A DNA stretch of 64,000 bases from Atrichornis clamosus (taxonomy: Eukaryota > Chordata > Aves > Passeriformes > Menuridae): assembly GCA_013400975.1 (NCBI GenBank), contig WBMZ01006351.1, positions 35,587 through 99,586 of the forward strand. Reading direction: 5' to 3'. Below are positions 50,801 to 63,908 of the stretch, in pieces (the first letter of the stretch is position 1; every line of letters begins with the position of its first letter). Both the position numbers and the translations under genes were made by a program. The notes under the pieces are model-generated. The model ran no database searches. It was not told the DNA's origin and worked only from the letters and a program-made list of their open reading frames with translations.

Positions 50801-53800
50801 GCAACTTCTAAACACTTTGGACTATTTTGGACATTTAGTAAAAGAGTAACAGTCCCAAAAATCCAGTTGTTGGAAATTTCAAGAAAAAAAAAATTACATT
50901 TCTATTTGTATTCCAAAATAGAGGCTTCATTGCAAATTTCTTGTTACTAAGTGTAAGAGATTCCACACAGAATACAGTAATCTGTGATTAAAAAAGTTCT
51001 ACCTCTGCTTCCAGTAAAAGGTAGCTGGTCTGAAGGAGCTCTGTAACTGACAGCAGCAGATCCTCACTAAGCCTCTTAAAGCACTCTGCATCCACTCACT
51101 TGAACAACAGCTGAAATATACAATAGACTCTGCTTCTAATGAGCAGAAGAGGACTGGCATTTTGGGGATGAGAGGAAATCAGTTGGTAGTAACATTTGTA
51201 AAACCAGGCAATAGGAAATGGAGTTTTAAATAAAGTATAACAGACACTGCTCTGGAAGTAGCTTATTTCCTGTTCCACAACAAAAAGACAGCAACTGCGT
51301 ATTTCCCAGAAGGGTGCTGTTTGCATTTAAATAATTTAGGATGACTTTTCACTCTCTATCTTCCCTCTGAGGGCCAGACTAATCTGCCTACACTGAAAAT
51401 TGAGACTTCTCCAAAGACGAGTTCAGATCAGTAAGTCACCCTCCTGTTGCCTCGCATCCCTTTAATAAGCCTGTCTTTTCCCACACTGACTCTGCCTTAA
51501 ATTATGCCAAACCAAGACTCCCCGCTGCACACACACTCAGTACAGGACCAGAAATTCAAAATAACAAACTCTATGCACAAACAACCCTGAAATAGCTATT
51601 TATTTCCTGGGCTTCAGTGTCTACCTTGTACAACATACTTTACAGGAATACTGTCAGTGTGAGGATTTATTAGTCTATCTTATTAATTAAATCTCAGATA
51701 ATAAAGAGCTTTTAGGTGACTATGTAAAGAGTATTTTAAACCAAAAACATTTACTGAAGGTTTGTTTCCAACCATGTCACATCAATGGAGCACAATAAAT
51801 TCAGATGCAACTTAGGTTTATACCAGGCTTTTGGGATAAGCCTATTTTTAAGAAGAAAGCTCAGTACCAGCAAGTCACCACTTGGTACATATGTGCTCTT
51901 GCAAAAGAGACATGTGAACTGCCAACTAGGGAAAGAAACAGCAGCCATTTCTTGGGACACTCCGATTCAACCTGTGTATGACTGAAAAAAAGTATGTTTT
52001 TTGGAATAAAGGGATGAAGAATACTTTGGAAACCGAGCTAAGTGAAAAAGATACTATTTTCTTATGTTAATACCATTTACCAAACTTGACAGGCAGTTGT
52101 ATTCTTCTGGCTGTAGCTTCTTTTCAAGGCACATGAAAAACATTGCTACACTCGTGCTTTGATGAAAACAGATTACATCCCTTACGATTCCTTACTGGCA
52201 ACTCTGCCTAATGGATAAAAATAATAAGTCACAGTTTAAGGGCATTGGCTTTGCTGTGTGTTGGCTGTTCGAGAAATAAAGAGGATATTTCTAGAAGAGA
52301 TTCAGTTCTGGGAAAGAAGTATAAGAAAGTCTGGAATATTTCACAGTACCAGAGTTTTCCAGTCCTCATCTTTTATTGATGGTAGACACGTATACAACTT
52401 TCTAAAATTAGGAGTACTTTCAACTTGATATGGATTCCAAAACTGAAGAGCAAGGCTTATTTGTAATAGAGCAGATATTGTAAAGACAGCATATTTCCAA
52501 ATTCTTACACTGCTTATACTTCACCAGTGATTGTTATCCAATTGACTATTTACTTGCCTTTCCTTTCTGGATCCTTTGCAGAAGTACTCAGAGACTCAGC
52601 ACACACATTAGATGCAACTTTTAGATGGATTCTGCCATTATCAGTGTTTAGACACCAAGACAATGCAATTTCTCAAGAGATCTGTGAATTCATTCCAAGT
52701 ATTTTAGGTGGTTCAGTCCCCAAAAGGTAACTGGTTATGCTTGCTGTGGCTAAAAGCAACAGTACAGATGGCACCTCTGTCAGTCTTTATCCTTTCAAAG
52801 CAAAACAAGCTGCATAGATGTCACAAATAAGTATTTTGTGTTTCTTTAAATAATCATGGAACATGCTTCAACAGGTAATACTTTGCTCTATACTGCTTCG
52901 AAAAGGTTCTACGGTTCTAATAGCTGTGGCTTTCCTTTTTAGGGAATGTAGCTGGAAGAGGAAAACAGGTACATTAGGCTTCAATGCGCTAATTCAGGTG
53001 TAAAATAACGGGTAAAAAAATACTTTCATTCTACATACATTTCACTCTGTTAAAAGCCAACCTGATAACAAAATTCAGCACTTGCTCCTACAGCCTTTTT
53101 AAAGGGAAGCACTGAATTTTAAAATAGCAAAAAATGTGACACAGCATGGTGACAAGTACAAGATCAATGTCAGACATAATGCCTACATGTTCAAATTCCT
53201 ATTTATCTGCTTTTATATAATGAAGTATATTGCTAATTTAAGTACAGATCCTTCCTGTCTAAGAGCAGATTTCTAGATATAGGGAGAACAGCAGACACAG
53301 GACAATGGGACCCCATAAACTGCAAAGTAAACTCTGATTACCTGTCTAAATAAATTATTGTCAAAACACTTAAAAAATACATCAAAGCACACAATATTTC
53401 AGTAGAGGCATGAAGGAGCTGTTTAGTTAGAATCTAACGCAATGATCCGTATGTTCATAGCAGTAATTTATAGACCATATTCAACAGATCACAATTTTAA
53501 AGCTAGTTCAGATCTCTTTTCCATCACAGTAACTCATCTCCCTTGAAAAAAAACCTGTCTGATGTGATCATTTTAGTTGAATAACACATACACTTGAGAA
53601 ACTCTGCATGTTTTTTCAAATTAGGTGCTTTGAGCACTTTATTGGCTCACAAATGTGCAGTATGGTCAGTAAGAAAGATCTCAGATTAAAAATTTAAATT
53701 CAGCTTTATTTTAACCATCAATCATTTCTGAATGCTTTTGCATTTTATGCTGAATTTCTTCATGCCTAACACTTTAAACTGCTATATCCAACTTTCAGAC

Positions 53801-54181
53801 CCACCTCCTTTGTAAAGGAGGGACACAACAGGGACAGTTTCAGAAAGCTGATGAAAGGCAGTCAAACGTGGACCTATTCACGTAATTCGCACATACATCT
53901 TCCTGGTTTCTATGCTTTTACTTAACATGTTAAGACTGATGTATAGCTGAATATTTCAAGATATTCACTCAAAGTCACTAGCAAGCACTACTAGAACTTT
54001 CTGTGTGGGGTGTCTTTCAACTCCCAGCCATGACTTTAACTTTACTCTCCAGGCAGATCTGACTTGCAAGGGAGTAATCATTATGTAGGACAGTTGCAGT
54101 TCTGTTCCTCCTAATCTGCATGGTTAGAAAACAGCATCTCTTATTCCAGGAAAACTCCTCATGGACCCTCCAAAAGGCACC

Positions 54182-55251
54182 TGTACTGAGTTTGCATGGC
54201 CAGGTTTTTGGTAGTGGGGGAGCTACAGGGGTGGCTTCTCTGAGAAGCTGCTGGAAGCTTCCTCCATGCCCAGCAAAACCAATGCCAGCCAGCTCCAAAG
54301 CAGATGTGCTGCTGGTCAAGGCTGAGCCCATCACAAATGGTGGTAACACCTCTGTGGTAACACAAATTCAAAAAGGAGAAGAAAAAAAAAGTTATCATGC
54401 AGATGTAACTGTGGCCAGAGAAGAGCAGAGTGAGAACATGTGATAGAAACAACTCTGCAGACACCAAGGTCAGTAGAGAAGGAGTGGTAGGAGGTACTCC
54501 AGGTGCCAGAGCTGAGTTCCCCTGCAGCCCATCAAGATCCGCAGGGATGCAGAGATCCACCCGCAGCTCATGGAGGAGACCCACAGTGGTGCAGCTGGAT
54601 GCTGAGAGGAGGCTGTGATGCCGTGAGAGGCCCGTGCCAGAGCAGGCTCCTGGCAACGGTCTGCAGACTGTGGAGAGAGCAGCTCACACTGGAGCAGGTT
54701 TCCTGGCATGACTTGTGACCCTGTAGGGAACCCAAGCTGGAGCAGGCTGTTCTTTAAGGACTGCACCTTGCGGATGAGTGACCCATGATGCAACAGTTCA
54801 CAGAGAACTGCCACCCATGGGAAGGACTCACACTGGAGAAGTTCACGCAGACCCATCTCCCGTGCAACGGACCCCACACTGGAGCAGGAGTACTCCTCTC
54901 CCTGAGCAGCGGCACGGATGAACTGTGATGAACTGACCTAACCTCCATTCCCTGTCTCCATGTGCCCCTGCGGGGGACGAGGTACTGCTGAGAAAGAGGG
55001 AGAAGAGACGGGACAGTGTTTTAAGGTCTGTTTTCACTTCTCATTTTCCTGCTCTGATCTTGTTAAATTCAATTAGTATCTCTAATTTGAGTCTGTTTTG
55101 TCCATGGTGGTATTTGGTGAGTTATCTCTCTCAAGGACCTCATCTCAACCCACGAACCCATTACTGTATTTCTCTCCCCTGTCCAGTTGCAGAGGGGAGT
55201 GAAAGAGCGACTTTGGTGCATGCCTGGTGTTCAGTCAGTCAACCCACTACA
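54182..55251 (+). mobile_element. Solo avian ERV LTR, complete, with 5-bp target-site duplication
   Basis: A 1070-bp element starting TGTACTGAGTTTGCATGGCC and ending CAACCCACTACA (TG...CA). It is flanked on both sides by GCACC (54177-54181 and 55252-55256), a perfect 5-bp target-site duplication. A 5-bp duplication is usual for ERVL-type elements, though some other classes also give 5 bp. Internal landmarks are the CAGGTTTTTGGTAGTGGGGG block, AGAAACAACTCTGCAGACACC (54447-54467), repeated CTGGAGCAGG units (from about 54680 on), and the TCTCCCCTGTCCAG stretch near 55174. No internal retroviral genes are present, so it is a recombined solo LTR. The open frames inside it are chance. It lies in LRP12 intron 1, antisense to the gene. 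Confidence 0.88.
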
Positions 55252-58200
55252 GCACCACACACAAGCTCCACAGTTCCAACTGACAGTGGGGAAAGCAGAC
55301 TCTGCTCCTCACTAAGGCAAGAGAATAAAGGTACAGTTCTTCTCCCAAGCCTTACTCATCTACAGTGTAAAGGCAAAAGGCCTTTACAGGGAATACTGTA
55401 CCAGGTTTCCAAAATGGATGAAGAAAACCAGAAAGCTGGTACTGTGGACTTAAAAAGAGGTTAGCAACATTATCACTCAGCTGTGGTACTGGATTGTCAT
55501 TTGCATGAGAACTGTGATACCACTGAGGCTTTGTTACAGTGTGCACAGATGACAGATGCAACAGGTAACTTGAAATCAGGGATTAAATGAGACAAACTGG
55601 ACAACACCTAGGCAACAGGCACTGGAAACAGCATTAGGTGGATCAGCAATAACAGGGAGGTAGGTCATTAGTGCCTGGACTCTATGAATGCACAGCTCCC
55701 AGGCATATCCTGCAGTAAAGCTGCTGGAGTGCAAAAATGCCAAATGACAGTATCAGCCAGAAAAGGGATCACAAAAAAGGATATTTAAAAACACTGACGA
55801 AAGCCATTCACTGAATTACAAAATGTTCAAAGATCTCTATTTGTTTATTCACTTATTTTCTAAAGCACAGGTCAAATGCAAGCAGCTAACATTGCTGTAG
55901 TTCTCTGCCTGAAAAATACTTGGAAGGCCAGAGGGCAAGACCTCAAGCAATTTCCAAGCTCTTCTTGCATTCAAACCTCTTTGCTTGCTTGCCTATGAGA
56001 GTAACATCTTAGACTGATTAGATAACACCCTCAAAATAAAAGGCTGGTTCCCTTCCTCCCTTCTACTTGCACAGCCTCTTAAACAACAGCTGCTCTGGCA
56101 GACATCTTGGCCTCCTCTTCCACTCTGAAGAACAGTTCTGCTACCTTTAGCTGTAAATGTGGCATTAACAAGACATCCCAATCATTCCCTCCCTTGCTAT
56201 CCCAGCTCTCCAGTGTTCATGAATATCTCTAACCACAGACACCAGCTGAACTTTAGCCATGGAACTGGTTGCTCTTTCAGTAGGTTTAGACAGGAAACAT
56301 GACAAGTGGGAGGTGCCCTGACCAGGGAAGCCATTTCTACTAATTATACAATTACCCAAATTCATCCCAGTCAGTGCTTCCAGCTGCATGTTGTTGTGAT
56401 GAAGAGTCATGTGTCTGATGATTTTGTCATTCATCTTCCTGACTTAACAATAGGCATCTCAGATAATTTAAACTGATGTTTAGATCATGGAAAGGACATA
56501 TGTTCTTTCTCCATACTTTTAAAAAACTATGAACTGGAAAAAAATGAAATATGTGTTCTCTCAAGTCCACTTACAAATATTTCCATATGGTTTAAACACA
56601 CATTTTGAATTAAATCCCTGTTTGAATTAAATTACTTCTTTAGAAGATAGCAAATGGAAAAATGTAACTGTTTAGTAGTATGAAGAGCAAGCTGAATACA
56701 GCAATATTATGAATTAAAAACCACATTAATTAGGACTCTGGAATCAATCTCTCTTTGAAAATGACTGTTGAATTCTATATGCAGGAAATAAAGAAAGGCA
56801 GGGTTAAAGTCTCCAATTAAAACTATGTGATAAGAGGAGCACATATATATGGATTTGTTTACTGCATGTGACCTATTCATTATCTCACTCCCAATGACTA
56901 CAATATCCTTAAGTGAAGCTTTTACTTGAGATACTTAAAAACATAATTTCATAGAAGGAAGACACCCTATGAAGGTGTACTAATTCATTGGATTAAAATA
57001 CACTTTGCAAAGCATAGGAATAAAGGCATTAACCAAAGTCTTATGAAAATTCATATATAGTTAAAACCTAATAGTCAGAGGACATGAATATAAGTGTGTG
57101 CCTTCCCACTACAAGGCCCATCAAACAGGACTTCAATTTTCTCTTCTAAACTGCTTACCTTCAGTTATTGAAGAGTTCTTTCTAAACGAGCAGCTCCGTA
57201 ACTTGAGTAGAATCACTAAATTTTAAAGAGACATCATTCACTAGAACAAACTTGTTTCTAGTAAACTCTATAAATTAGAGCAGAAAGAAAATCTTATTTT
57301 TTCCATGAAATAACTATTCTCAATTTTTCTGTACTTTCAGAGGGACTTATTTGTGTCTCCCAATAGGTGCATACAAAGCTGGGGTAATAAAACCAAGTTA
57401 CAGGACCCTCTAGCCAAGTGTGCTTTTGAACATAAGCAACTTCATTACAGACTTCCACCACATGCTGAAGTGTGCTCACACTGCTTGTCAGAGGATCACT
57501 CTATTGTTTTCTGGCTGCAACTGACTTTGAAAGTCTGCTCTGGTTACCCACAGTCAGTCCCAGGGCCTTCCACTTAGCAGAGGAAACATCTCCAAGGTTA
57601 AACAAAGGGTAGTCAGGAATTGCACAAAATCAGATGGGTGAAACAGGCAGTTAACATCCCAATACAGCTCAAGAGTACTTTCCACTTACAGGGAAACACA
57701 ACTAGTTCACTTTTACTGCTTTGTGGAATTTATAATTTACTAAGTATGAGCAAGTTCAGCTTTCTTGCACAACAAAAAATTCCACAACCAACTAAAAATA
57801 TCTGGGAAAGTACTGTAAACTCACAAGATGCTTAAGTGAGAGACCATCTTATGACAACTCAAGGTACTAAACAAAATGGTTTTGTGTGTCTCCCTTACTC
57901 CCTTCAAAATATGCTCTACTTGTAAGCTTTCTTAATTTTGTGCAGGCTCATATTTACTAACTTCCTGACTAGTTCCAGAAAGTTGCTCCTTGCAAAATAA
58001 TTGAGAAAGATATTCAGAAATTCCCTTATAACCTAAAATTCAGTGTCAAATAGAATAGCAGGAGAAAAACTCTAATACATAGCTACTAAATACTCTAGCC
58101 TTAATAAGAAGACATCATCAACACGTTAACAATATACCAAAAGTTATAGTATACCCACATTTAAAGCATCTCTTGAGAGAAACAAGTCCAAACTACAATT

Positions 58201-60755
58201 TAGATTAGGGCTTTTGAAGTATTTGCACTGATCTGTCAATGATGCTAAATTTAGTAGTTTTAACTTAAGATACTCACAAGAATCAACACTATATATTTCA
58301 AAGCAAGTGTAAAGTTTTGAGTACTGAAGCATCAGTGAAGTAACAACACAATTCTTCACGGTATGGTATCATACAGCCTGTTATAAACCACTTCGAGCAT
58401 TTATTTTTTCTGAGGGGACAAACACAGGAACTCAAATCTACAACCAACTACTACAGTATCCAGTGCACTGGTACCCAGTGTTTTCCTACAACCATGTAAA
58501 ATATGGAGGTTCAATTTTGCTGACCAAAAGGTACCAAGTAATAACCAGTACTGCTAAAACGTTATAGCTAGTAATTCTGAAATGCATACAAGTCAAAAAC
58601 ATCCCAAGCTGTCAACAAATCACATTCTTTCAATTACCGCCTAGTTAGATATCTCAGTTGTTCCAGTATTTTAACATAATCATTAACTATCTGGGACAGC
58701 ATAAATGGAACACTAAACTAGAAAATGCAGAGACATCTAAGAAAGCAAAACCACATTACACAGCACAAACAGTACTCACGAGTTTTTTAAAAACCTGTAA
58801 GGAAATTAGTGAATTATACTTAATAAATATGGAAATAATGTCCACACCTTCAGAAACTTGAGGCATCTGGTAAAAAATAATATGTGAAGGAATTTATCTA
58901 ACATACCAAAGACATGAGCTTAAAAATTTGCATCTGTTAACAAACCACAAGACTGGTCATAAATGCAAGTTTTGTCCAGGCCAAGTATAAAATGAGAAAT
59001 ATTTAGGATTTAGTTGAAAATAATACCGATACAGTTTACATCTATTTGATACTAAAACAGGAGTGACTAAACTAAAGGAATGAAACAGATTCACCTGTAG
59101 GGTCCTTCCAAAACTAATGTAGCCGAGCTCTTCCCCTCCTAGCAATGACAGAAACAGATGCAAAAGCCATGCTAATTACATGCTTTGCTCTGATGACAGG
59201 AATGGAGTCAGATGGTTCTGTCATGGTTCTGGTTACACGTACATCTCTGCTCTTCCTCTGGATGACAGTGTTCTCATCTAGTGCATAACAATCACATCAA
59301 CTACCTTAGATTCAATTTTCAAACTCTTTTTGCTATGAAGTTGTTTAGGACATGGGTTTTTTTCTTCTCCCCTTGAATGAATGTCACTTTAAATATCGTC
59401 CACATGACCTGACAGATACTTTGACCACACAGACCCAATATTGGGTCTTAACAGTCAGTTGAATATATACATACTTGCATGAGTTGATATATAAACTTAT
59501 TAGACAATATAAGTTTCTATAGTGTTAAAATTAGGATATTTTCACTTAAAGGACTACAAAACTGTCCTAATAAATTAAATGCAGTGGTTTTACCAATAAT
59601 ATGTTTTACAGCTTAGCAAAATGTATCTGTTCAGTTTATCACAAAAGTATCACTAAAGACTGACATTCAAGAGTTTATGATACAATAATTTATTAAACCA
59701 AGCTATTCCTTCAGGACAGTCTGTTCTGGCTTTAGAGTTCAACTTCTTTAGAAAATTAAATAATCTGGCTGGCAGACTTTATTTGCTTACATGATTCAGG
59801 CTATTACTTCAAACAAGGTGAACAAACCCAAAGAACTATTTATTTTTCCTCATCTCATACCATCATTAACAACTGACCTGACCAGTGAACTTATATGACA
59901 ACTTTACTTGTCTTCCCTTAAAACCAAATGAATGATGAATTATATATACAGTCTTGTTATAATCTTAAGCAACATCTGTACAACAGAAACCGGGAATGGT
60001 TCTAATCCAAAATTAAGTGTTTTAAAACTTATATAAGTGTATTATGTCTTTTTTTAACAGGACAAAATAATGTCAAAGCGTTGCAGTCTCAGTAGTCTAA
60101 CATACAACACTGTTTCAATCACAATTTTGGGGACTACTAATTTTCCTATCTCCACTGTTTCTCAGTCATTAGTGCTTCAAAGGGTGCTCACTAAAGCCAA
60201 AACCAACCTGGTAATAAGGATAATTAAGACTGACCTCTATCTGCCCCCATTTCTACCTTGGCACTCTTAGTGTCCCTGTCCTACTACTGTAAATAGTAGG
60301 ACACACATTTACATCTGGTGAAGTCAGAAGCAGGAAGATTCACCAACTGTACCACTGCACGGACAGCTACCAACTGTACAGAACTTTACAGAAGTTTCCT
60401 GTAATCTTCTGTTCAGTGGGGTAGAAATTCAAATTAATATATCTGGGTGACAAGTTAGTTATGACTATAAAAAATCTGAATTTCCAGAAATCTGAAGAAG
60501 CCAAATACCCATGCTTTCAGTCTCCATTCCAAAGGAAAGCATGTCCTAGTTTTTGCATTGTGCCACCTCAGAGATTTTTCATAACTCAAACTCTACTCTG
60601 AACACCGATCCCTCCCAAACTGGTCCTGAAAATGATGCATCACAGTACCAGTAAGATAAAAACCATCATCCTGCCAAGAATAAAAATCAAACAAAATGGA
60701 AACACTAGAAATTCAGTTCTCTAATCTAAGCTCATGTTTTAGCAAGAAAACAAGA

Positions 60756-60897
60756 ACACCATCCCTAGAGGTATTTAAAACATGTATTTGTGTGTCATTT
60801 AGGGACACAGTTTAATTATGGACTTGCTAGTGCTGGGTTTGCAGCTGGATTCCATGATCTTTAAGGTCTTTTCTAACCTATATGATTCTGTGATTCC
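60756..60897 (+). mobile_element. CR1 LINE 3'-end fragment
   Basis: Matches the CR1 3' terminal region by eye: an ACACCATCCCTAGAGGTATTTA-like start, then a GGATTCCATGATCTTTAAGGT stretch, TCTAACC, and the terminal GATTCTGTGATTC typical of the short 3' repeat of CR1 elements. It is diverged and lies in LRP12 intron 1, opposite to the gene. Confidence 0.7.
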
Positions 60898-63544
60898 AAT
60901 ATTAACCTAATTTCCAGTTGATCAATCATGGAACTTTGGCTTGAAAAATACTGCCTTCAAGAACAGGACCAATTTCTCTAACAATATTTTTTCCCCTAAA
61001 AAATTATTTTGCACAACATATGGTTCTGTTTTAAACGCCGATATAACTGTCATGGCCTTTGAGATAAGCAGAAATGTCTTAATATTTGTCCCAGCAAAAG
61101 CCATGCAAGGATTATATAGAGACACATAAACCAATTATTTCTTGGATATAAAACACTCAAGACAACAGGAAGGCCAGAAATATAAACCAAAAAATACTGT
61201 TGCCCAATGCCCTACCAAGCTGTAATTCCTGTTAGTCGGTGCTATTCCCATATTTCACTCATCAGTATTCCTCCTTCTCAAATTTTTATAATTATAGTCA
61301 TCATCAGAAGGAAGGTTTGAAAAATTCACTAACTACAAGGAAACAGAGAAACATTCTCTGGAGAGCTCAATGCCCACATAACAACCTTGGTGAATTTAGT
61401 GTTTTAACTAGTGGAAAATTCTAGATATTTTAGCTGAGCAACTGCATAATGGAAGGCAACCAAAGTGACGAACCACTACTTTTCCAAGCATGCATTTACC
61501 TTGGGTACTGCCTACTGCATTCAAAGCCTTAACACAATGGTATCTGCAGGCCTGTGCTCAGGATCAACATTACAGTCCAGAGCTCTGCTGACAGCGGTGT
61601 CTTGATCAAATTCATGGCGATATTAAATTAGTTTAGTTTAGAAGAGCTAAAAGCAGTTGTACAAGAAGGTAAAATGCTTTAATAGGGCATAGCTCCCAGT
61701 CTCACTTCCTTTCCCCAAAAGAAAAAAAAAAGGAGAAATCAAAATGAAAGCTACAGAAAGGGCTACGCTACACAGTAAACGCTTGCTTTCGTTTTGGATA
61801 CTCTAGCCTGGGGAGGAGAAAGTGCCTTTCCTTTGAGCAGTATAACTGGTCAGAACATCAGACATTTGTAACAAAAACTTTTAAGAGAAACTAATCCCTC
61901 ATGAGGATGAAGTGGCATAGCACGCTGATCAAAATCAGAAGCAGCTTCTCCTTCCCAGCAATGGTGATAACGAATGGCGAAATATTTCTCAGCAAGGCAA
62001 AAGAAACTTAGGAGGCTTTCTTGGCTGAACTTTCCAAAGTCTTGATTAAAGGTCTGTGAAAAATGTTATCCAGCAAGAAGTTTATTTCTAAATTTCCCTC
62101 TAACTAAAGATTGTGCTTGAGATTTAATTTTTTATAGAGGAAAACTGACAATAATACCTAAGTTACAGAATCACAATTTGAAATATTTTACTTAGGTCTG
62201 GCTGATGAGGTATATTACAGTTATCCTTTCGACATTTTACTTCAATTCTGTGACAAGTATAAGAAAACAAGCACACTGAGTTTCTTAAAAAACCTTTGCA
62301 CAGAAATTAAATTTATCAAGTACATTAAGTATGCAAACACAAGAACAGCTTAACATATCCAAACTTGAGATTTTTGCTACCATTTCCTGCTCCACCATTA
62401 GCTAACTCCTTTTCAGTTGTGCTTGCAGTTTACCTTTTCGCATGAAACTCTTTTGCTTGACTTAGAGTGCATTTAAAAGACTGGTTAGTACCTTACTTTG
62501 TTCATGAAAGTAGGTCTGCTCAAAAATTAAACTTTACTAGCGTAACTATTAAGTTACAGGTACTGGCATAGTTGTACCTCTGTTTCAAGAAGCCTTCTTT
62601 ACTTTTCTACTCATGTAAATATAAAATTGGAAATGCTCCCACAAATTTAAATAGTACATCTACACTTCAGAGTTAGGACTGATTGTTGCAGCACAGGCAT
62701 GTACTGGACAAAGCACTTTCCACATACAAATGTGAAGTATCTTGATGTTCCAGACTCAAGCTTGCTTTTCTTAACAGTAAAAGAGATTGCAATTTCATAT
62801 GCTCAATCACATGCTTAAAGCAAAAGCAGTTCAGAAACTGCTGAAGCAGAGCCCCTGTCGCTGTCCTCCTCAGGGGAAGGCACATGCCCAGCTCTGTGCC
62901 AAAGGCTGATTCTCCCTCTGGAGGCCCATGGACCTAACCTACGGTCGACTTCATAAAACAAAACACAACTCCCTGAGAAAACATGACACGACTCTCTTTG
63001 TCAAGTATCTGTGCTTTGATCTGTCATGTATTACGGGGCCACCTGCATACTGCAAAAATTAATCTCCGTACGCTGACTGACACATTTACACAAACATTTT
63101 TCATTACCAGTTCTGTTTAAAGATGAGTTTATACGCAGGGATGAAATCCTATTCGGATATGAACTGCAGACAGGCTGAGCAGAAGAAAAGGTCCCTGGAC
63201 GGGCTTCCCGGCCTGTGCTGATGTGTCACAAACTCATCATCCAGCGCCAGCGCCAGCCCCCGACCCCGCGGCCCACAGGGGCCGCCCTGCCCCCGACACC
63301 AGGCCTCGCTCATCCTGGCCGGACATGGAACATCTCCCAAGCATCCATCCCCATTATCCATAGGCAGCGATTACTCGTGACTCAGAGGATTTGGGGCTGG
63401 CTTGTTTGTGAGGCCCCGCGCCAACTCCGGAGTTCCCGGCAACGCACATCTGCGAGAGAGCAAGCCGAGGGCAGCTGGGCCAAATCCCAGAATACCAGCC
63501 CCAGTTTTAAGGACTTCCCTGAGATTTCCGTCCACTCCCACAGA

Positions 63545-63605
63545 CAATAAATAAATAAATAAACAAAAAACACGCAAAAACCCCCAAACAAAACAAACAA
63601 AAAAT
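63545..63605. repeat. A-rich low-complexity tract, (ATAA)n/(AAAC)n
   Basis: About 60 bases made almost only of A and C, with ATAAATAAAT units followed by CAAA-type units, and a single G in the middle. It lies in LRP12 intron 1, about 225 bases after the exon 1 donor, inside the CpG island. Confidence 0.85.
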
Positions 63606-63829
63606 CCTGAGCGAGTTCTGGAGCAGTCGAGCTCGGAGGAGGAGACGGGGCTGGGGGCGGAGAAGAGGAAGTACAGAGACACCAGCCGGGCCTGGCGGCG
63701 GTCCTGGGAAGCTCCCTGGACCCCGCCGAGGCCGGCAGGGAGAAAGGCCGCTTTGTTCCCCCTCCCCCGCGGCCGCCTCCCGGCCCGCGCGACGGAGGCG
63801 GACGGGCGGCGTCACTGCCCGGTACCTAC

Positions 63830-63908
63830 CACAGCAGGAGACGACAAGGAGCAGGAACTGCGCAGACCTCCAAGCCGGGGAGCCCTCTGCGCTCCCCCAG
63901 GGGGCCAT
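63830..63908 (-). CDS. LRP12: LRP12 coding exon 1: start codon and signal-peptide core (residues 1-26)
   Basis: The ATG at 63908-63906 has G at both -3 and +4, a strong initiation context. The encoded sequence begins MAPWGSAEGSPAWRS, followed by a hydrophobic core FLLLVVSCC, and matches the human N-terminus in length (26 residues before the junction) and in the SPxWRSA block. The exon ends one base into codon 27, with donor TGTG|GTAGGT. The reading frame is open upstream through the 5' UTR and the first in-frame near-cognate codon there is a GTG at 63968; I chose the ATG because family similarity begins exactly there. Confidence 0.95.

Larger units (their letters stand above)
34616..63829 (-). 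other. LRP12: LRP12 intron 1 (29.2 kb)
   Basis: By far the largest intron. Donor GTAGGT (63829) and acceptor TTTTAG (34616) are canonical. It is AT-rich and contains an intact solo ERV LTR (54182-55251), a 410-bp CR1 3' end (42841-43252), two shorter CR1 tails (40555-40608 and 60756-60897), low-complexity (AAAC)n tracts (37907-37933, 44781-44887, 63545-63605), A-runs near 41170 and 50510, and a GC-richer island at 43779-43960 that I cannot explain. The remaining sequence shows only short chance open frames. No nested gene was recognised. Confidence 0.85.

Noticed and set aside
54159..54877. Several overlapping open frames (up to 165 codons) on both strands
   Set aside because: They fall within the solo LTR, which has no protein-coding capacity.
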